A DNA stretch of 33,732 nucleotides from Betaproteobacteria bacterium RIFCSPLOWO2_12_FULL_62_13. Its GTDB lineage: Bacteria; Pseudomonadota; Gammaproteobacteria; Burkholderiales; SG8-41. The translations under genes and the position numbers were made by a program. Under the pieces are notes generated by a model. It was not told the DNA's origin. It was given only the letters and a program-made list of their open reading frames with translations, and did not search any database. Shown here piece by piece: positions 30,952-33,732 of this stretch (position 1 is the stretch's first letter; each line of letters starts with the position of its first letter). The DNA is taken from positions 1 through 33,732 of the forward strand of contig MERG01000017.1 of the NCBI GenBank assembly GCA_001771985.1, written 5' to 3'.

Positions 30952-32778
30952 GTGAAGACGGGTTCGTGGTCGAAGGTCTGGATACCGTGGCTGCTGCTCG
31001 TGGCCGTCGCAATGCTTTTCGGCGCGGATCTGCTCGCGCCGGACGTGGCCATCGCCGCCGAGCCGGCCGCGGCCGCGGAGGCCGCCAAGGCGCCCGCCTT
31101 CCCGCCCGCGCCGAAGCTCTCCGCCGCCGACTACCCGCAGATCGCGGGCGTAAACGGGCGCGTCGCCGTCTGGCTCGCGGCACAGCTGCACCTGTGGTTC
31201 GCCGCGTTCGTGCTCGCGGTGCCGATCTTCGTGTTCGTGATCGAGGCGATCGGCATGGCAACGCGCGACGAGCGCTACGACAGCCTCGCCTACGAGTTCA
31301 TCAAGGTGAGCATCACGGCCTACTCGCTCACCGCCATTCTCGGCGGGCTGCTGCTGTTCTTCCTGATCATCTTCTATCCCCACCTGTTTCAGTACCTCGC
31401 GACCATCTTCAGGAAGAGCATGATCTATTACGCGCTGCTGTTCTTCGCGGAGAGCGGCGTCCTCTACCTGTATTACTACGGGTGGCACTGGCTTCAGGGC
31501 GGGTTCAGGAAATGGATGCACCTCACGCTGGGGCTCGTGCTGAACGCGGTCGGCACGACCTTGATGTTCCTCGCCAACGCCTGGGTCACGTTCATGATGA
31601 GCCCGGCGGGGGTGGATGCCGCAGGCGTGTTCAGCGGCGACACCTGGGCGGCGATCCACAACGCGCTGTGGAACCCGATCAACATCCACCGCGTAGTCGC
31701 GAACGTCGCTTTCGGCGGATCGATCGTCGGCGCTTACGCGGCGTACCGGTTCCTGAACGCCGGCACGGCCGAACAGAAGGCCCACTACGACTGGATGGGC
31801 TATACCGCGAACTTCGTCGCGATCTCGGCGCTGCTGCCGCTGCCCTTCGCCGGGTACTACCTCACCGCCGAGATCTACGCCTACAGCCAGCAGATGGGCA
31901 TCACCTCGATGGGCGGGATCTTCGCGTGGCTGTTCATCATTCAGGCGGTGCTGATCGGCACGCTGTTCCTGTCGGCGAACTACTACCTATGGTGCGGCAT
32001 GGGGCGCAGCGACGGCGCGGTCCGCTACAACGGCTACGTCAAGTACCTCGCGATCGTGATCGTCGGCGCGTTCCTGGTCTGGTTCACGCCGCACACGCTG
32101 GTACTCACCAACGAGGAGCTGAAGGCGCTCGGCGGGCCGTACCACAAGTTCCTGGGGCCGCTCGGCATCATGCCCGCGAAAAACATTGCCGTGAACACGA
32201 TGATCGTGTTCACGACGCTCAGTTTCCTGATGTACCGCCGCGCCAACAAGATTCCCACGGTGTCCTGGGTCAAGGCCGGCAATGCCGCGCTGGCCGGGCT
32301 GTTCGCCGCTGGAATCCTGAACATCCTGTTCCTCGGCGTCTATCACGGGTACTTCACCAACACCGTATACAAGGTCGCCTCTTCCATCCCGCAGGTGCTG
32401 ACGACGCTCACCATCATCGTCGTCAGCACGGTCATCGACACCTTCATGTACCGCGGCGCAAAGGAGGTTGCGCCGCTGCGCTGGGGCCGGGTGCCCGACC
32501 GCGCGCAGTACGCGCTTTTTTTGCTGGCCGTGGCGTTCACCTGGCTGATGGGGCTGATGGGCTACATCCGTTCCGGGCTTCGCCAGCACTGGCACGTGAC
32601 CGATATCTTCCGTGACGCCTCGCCCGATGCGTTCACGCCGACGCTCGGCTACGCGGCCAACGTGGTGTCGGTTGGCGCCCTCATCTTCATGGCGCTGGTC
32701 ATCTTCGTGTTCTGGGTCAGCCAAGTGAGCGCCAGGCACACGGCCGCAGCCGGTTACTGGAAGGCCGAGGCCGCGTGA
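30952..32778 (+). CDS. Cytochrome bd subunit I-like (CydA-like) membrane protein, copy 2
   Basis: The start is taken at GTG 30952 (ggggcgcgc before it), giving 608 residues; the longer track start overlaps the tiny genes. A signal/anchor (IPWLLLVAVAMLFGADLL) and an Ala/Pro-rich linker lead to helix I (VAVWLAAQLHLWFAAFVLAV), in which H80 takes the place of E. coli CydA H19. Further landmarks are ALLFFAESGVLYLYYYGWHW, ANAWVTFMMSPAGVDAAG, NPINIHRVVANVAFGG (H246), HYDWMGYTANFVAISALLPL and GLRQHWHVTDI in place of GRQPW. The bd ligands H186 and E445 are not at their usual positions by hand alignment. About half the residues match copy 1, but this copy keeps the helix I His that copy 1 lacks. It overlaps the next cytochrome gene (GTGA). 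Confidence 0.82.
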   Translation: MKTGSWSKVWIPWLLLVAVAMLFGADLLAPDVAIAAEPAAAAEAAKAPAFPPAPKLSAADYPQIAGVNGRVAVWLAAQLHLWFAAFVLAVPIFVFVIEAIGMATRDERYDSLAYEFIKVSITAYSLTAILGGLLLFFLIIFYPHLFQYLATIFRKSMIYYALLFFAESGVLYLYYYGWHWLQGGFRKWMHLTLGLVLNAVGTTLMFLANAWVTFMMSPAGVDAAGVFSGDTWAAIHNALWNPINIHRVVANVAFGGSIVGAYAAYRFLNAGTAEQKAHYDWMGYTANFVAISALLPLPFAGYYLTAEIYAYSQQMGITSMGGIFAWLFIIQAVLIGTLFLSANYYLWCGMGRSDGAVRYNGYVKYLAIVIVGAFLVWFTPHTLVLTNEELKALGGPYHKFLGPLGIMPAKNIAVNTMIVFTTLSFLMYRRANKIPTVSWVKAGNAALAGLFAAGILNILFLGVYHGYFTNTVYKVASSIPQVLTTLTIIVVSTVIDTFMYRGAKEVAPLRWGRVPDRAQYALFLLAVAFTWLMGLMGYIRSGLRQHWHVTDIFRDASPDAFTPTLGYAANVVSVGALIFMALVIFVFWVSQVSARHTAAAGYWKAEAA

Positions 32779-33593
32779 GTAATTTCCTCAAGGTCGTGGT
32801 GTTCAGCCTGCTGGTGATCGCGTTTTTCGCCGGCTTTTCCAATTTCGGCGTCCCGCAGATCGAGCCGGCGCCGCCGCCCAAGGAGGAGAAGCTGGAGCTC
32901 GGCGCGATGACCATCGACCAGTTCGTCGCGCTGGGCAAGAAGCTCTTCGAAGGCAAGGGCACCTGCACGCTGTGCCACAACCCCGTAGGCGGCCGCGCCC
33001 CGCTGCTCGACCGCGCCGCTGCGGCGGCCGCCGAGCGCCTGAACGATCCGCGCTACAAAGGCAAGGCGAAGAACGTCGAGGATTATCTGTACGAGTCGAT
33101 GGTGGCGCCGTCCGCGTACGTGGTTTCCGGCTTCGGGAAGGCGGGAACCAACGACACGGAGAGCCCGATGCCCGACGCGTCCTCGGGCAGCATCCGTTTG
33201 TCCGAGGCGGAACTGAGGGCTGTGGTCGCGTACCTCCAGGACCTGAGCGGGGTCGAGGTGACGGTCAAGATCCCGACCGAGGTCGGAACAGAGCAAAAAG
33301 CCGAAGCGAAGCCCGCCCAGCGCCCGCCGGCCAAGAACGCGGAGGAGCTGATTGCGCAGTTCGCCTGCACCGCCTGCCACAAGATCGGGGCGCAGCCGGG
33401 CGGGCCGATCGGGCCGGACCTCAGCAAGATCGGGGCCACTAAGGATGCCGAATACCTGCGGCGCGCAATCCTCGACCCCAATGCCGACGTGGCGAAGGGC
33501 TTCGCGCGGGGCTTGATGCCAGCCAACTACGGCGAGCAGCTCTACGCCAGGGAGCTGGAAATGCTGGTGGCGTATCTCGTTGCGTTGAAATAG
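32775..33593 (+). CDS. Membrane-anchored dihaem cytochrome c, module 2
   Basis: 272 residues from GTG 32775, overlapping the CydA-like stop by 4 nt. An N-terminal anchor (VVVFSLLVIAFFAGFSNFGV) is followed by two haem c motifs: TCTLCHNPVGGRAPLLDRAA (near 66) and ACTACHKIGAQPGGPIGPDL (near 197). Like its counterpart at 25881 it contains a K-x-K-x-V-E-D-Y-L-Y-E-S-M-V-x-P-type segment (RYKGKAKNVEDYLYESMVAPSAYVVSG, quoted in pieces) matching TATDYLVESLAEPGAYVVEG there. Same place, same layout: it is the second member of the repeated module. Confidence 0.86.
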   Translation: MSNFLKVVVFSLLVIAFFAGFSNFGVPQIEPAPPPKEEKLELGAMTIDQFVALGKKLFEGKGTCTLCHNPVGGRAPLLDRAAAAAAERLNDPRYKGKAKNVEDYLYESMVAPSAYVVSGFGKAGTNDTESPMPDASSGSIRLSEAELRAVVAYLQDLSGVEVTVKIPTEVGTEQKAEAKPAQRPPAKNAEELIAQFACTACHKIGAQPGGPIGPDLSKIGATKDAEYLRRAILDPNADVAKGFARGLMPANYGEQLYARELEMLVAYLVALK

Positions 33594-33609
33594 CGGGGAC
33601 GAGCACGCG

Positions 33610-33732
33610 ATGAAATGGCGAGTCCCCAGGCTGGCGCAGGCGGTGCTGACCGTCGCCGGCATCTACGCCGCGTTCAAGCTCGTGTTCGGTGTCCTCCTCG
33701 GCCAGCCGATCCCCTCGAGCCTGCTCACCATG
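33610..33732 (+). CDS. Membrane protein, start only (probable three-span cytochrome c, module 2)
   Basis: ATG 33610 to the window edge gives 41 codons: MKWRVPRLAQAVLTVAGIYA then AFKLVFGVLLGQPIPSSLLTM. The first span and the following small loop with PIP resemble the start of the 26855 gene (TVAALAVIYALVRWGIPVAS ... GMPFPLPVPGALVFIYM). The position after the dihaem cytochrome is also the same. The haem motif would lie beyond the window. Confidence 0.6.
   Translation, partial: MKWRVPRLAQAVLTVAGIYAAFKLVFGVLLGQPIPSSLLTM

Noticed and set aside
30966-32615. 549-codon + strand ORF inside CydA-like copy 2
   Set aside because: Shadow frame of Arg-rich composition; the true frame has conserved helices shared with copy 1.
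1-33732. CRISPR arrays, tRNA or rRNA genes, intact transposases
   Set aside because: No regularly spaced repeats, no recognisable tRNA arms or rRNA segments, and no transposase motifs were seen on reading both strands.

Overview
The window is high-GC DNA that reads as an uncultured betaproteobacterium. The clearest taxonomic hint is a TctC/Bug-type solute-binding protein, a family hugely expanded in Burkholderiales and relatives, next to an MlaC C-terminus. No rRNA, tRNA, intact insertion sequence or CRISPR array was seen. Nearly every gene is on the + strand. All assignments come from reading motifs by eye; no database search was run.

Left part (1-2947): the 3' end of mlaC, a tctC-like gene, and an AhpD/carboxymuconolactone-decarboxylase-family gene split by an in-frame TGA. 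That TGA sits exactly at the second Cys of the family's CxxC motif and is followed 19 nt later by a hairpin with a GGUCU apical loop. This is the signature of a bacterial SECIS, so the gene is most likely a selenoprotein (CxxU). A decayed stretch with an AraC C-terminal remnant and a perfect FNR/Anr-type box follows.

Regulation and maturation block (2948-14753): a sensor histidine kinase and an NtrC-type sigma54 activator (overlapping genes, FNR box upstream); a scar holding a fragment of a CydA-like gene; a tandem universal-stress protein carrying about four PCP_red-like repeats; a radical SAM/SPASM protein of the haem-modifying (NirJ/AhbD-like) type, also with a PCP_red-like tail; a HemY-type protoporphyrinogen oxidase; then a receiver protein (frameshifted), a second histidine kinase (interrupted by an in-frame TGA) and a second receiver.

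Respiratory block (15041 to the right edge, probably one operon of more than 18 kb behind a near-consensus sigma54 promoter): a cupredoxin-like protein, two dihaem cytochrome c peroxidase/MauG-like proteins, a Tat-exported Rieske protein and an AioA/IdrA-family molybdopterin oxidoreductase. This is the P1-P2-B-A set known from iodate reductase (Idr) clusters. It is followed without a break by a HEAT-repeat protein, a cytochrome bd subunit I-like (CydA-like) membrane protein, several c-type cytochromes (one fused to an ethylbenzene-dehydrogenase-type haem b domain), three tiny single-span membrane proteins, and a second CydA-like protein with its own dihaem cytochrome and three-span cytochrome. 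The operon encodes at least 14 CXXCH haem c sites inside the window and continues beyond it.

Working model (inference): a periplasmic Idr-like enzyme is wired to the membrane by two paralogous complexes built on CydA-like proteins whose canonical bd-oxidase haem ligands are largely replaced. The Usp-PCP_red, radical SAM and protoporphyrinogen oxidase genes may supply or modify a tetrapyrrole for these complexes. Anaerobiosis (FNR) and a two-component sigma54 cascade would switch the system on.
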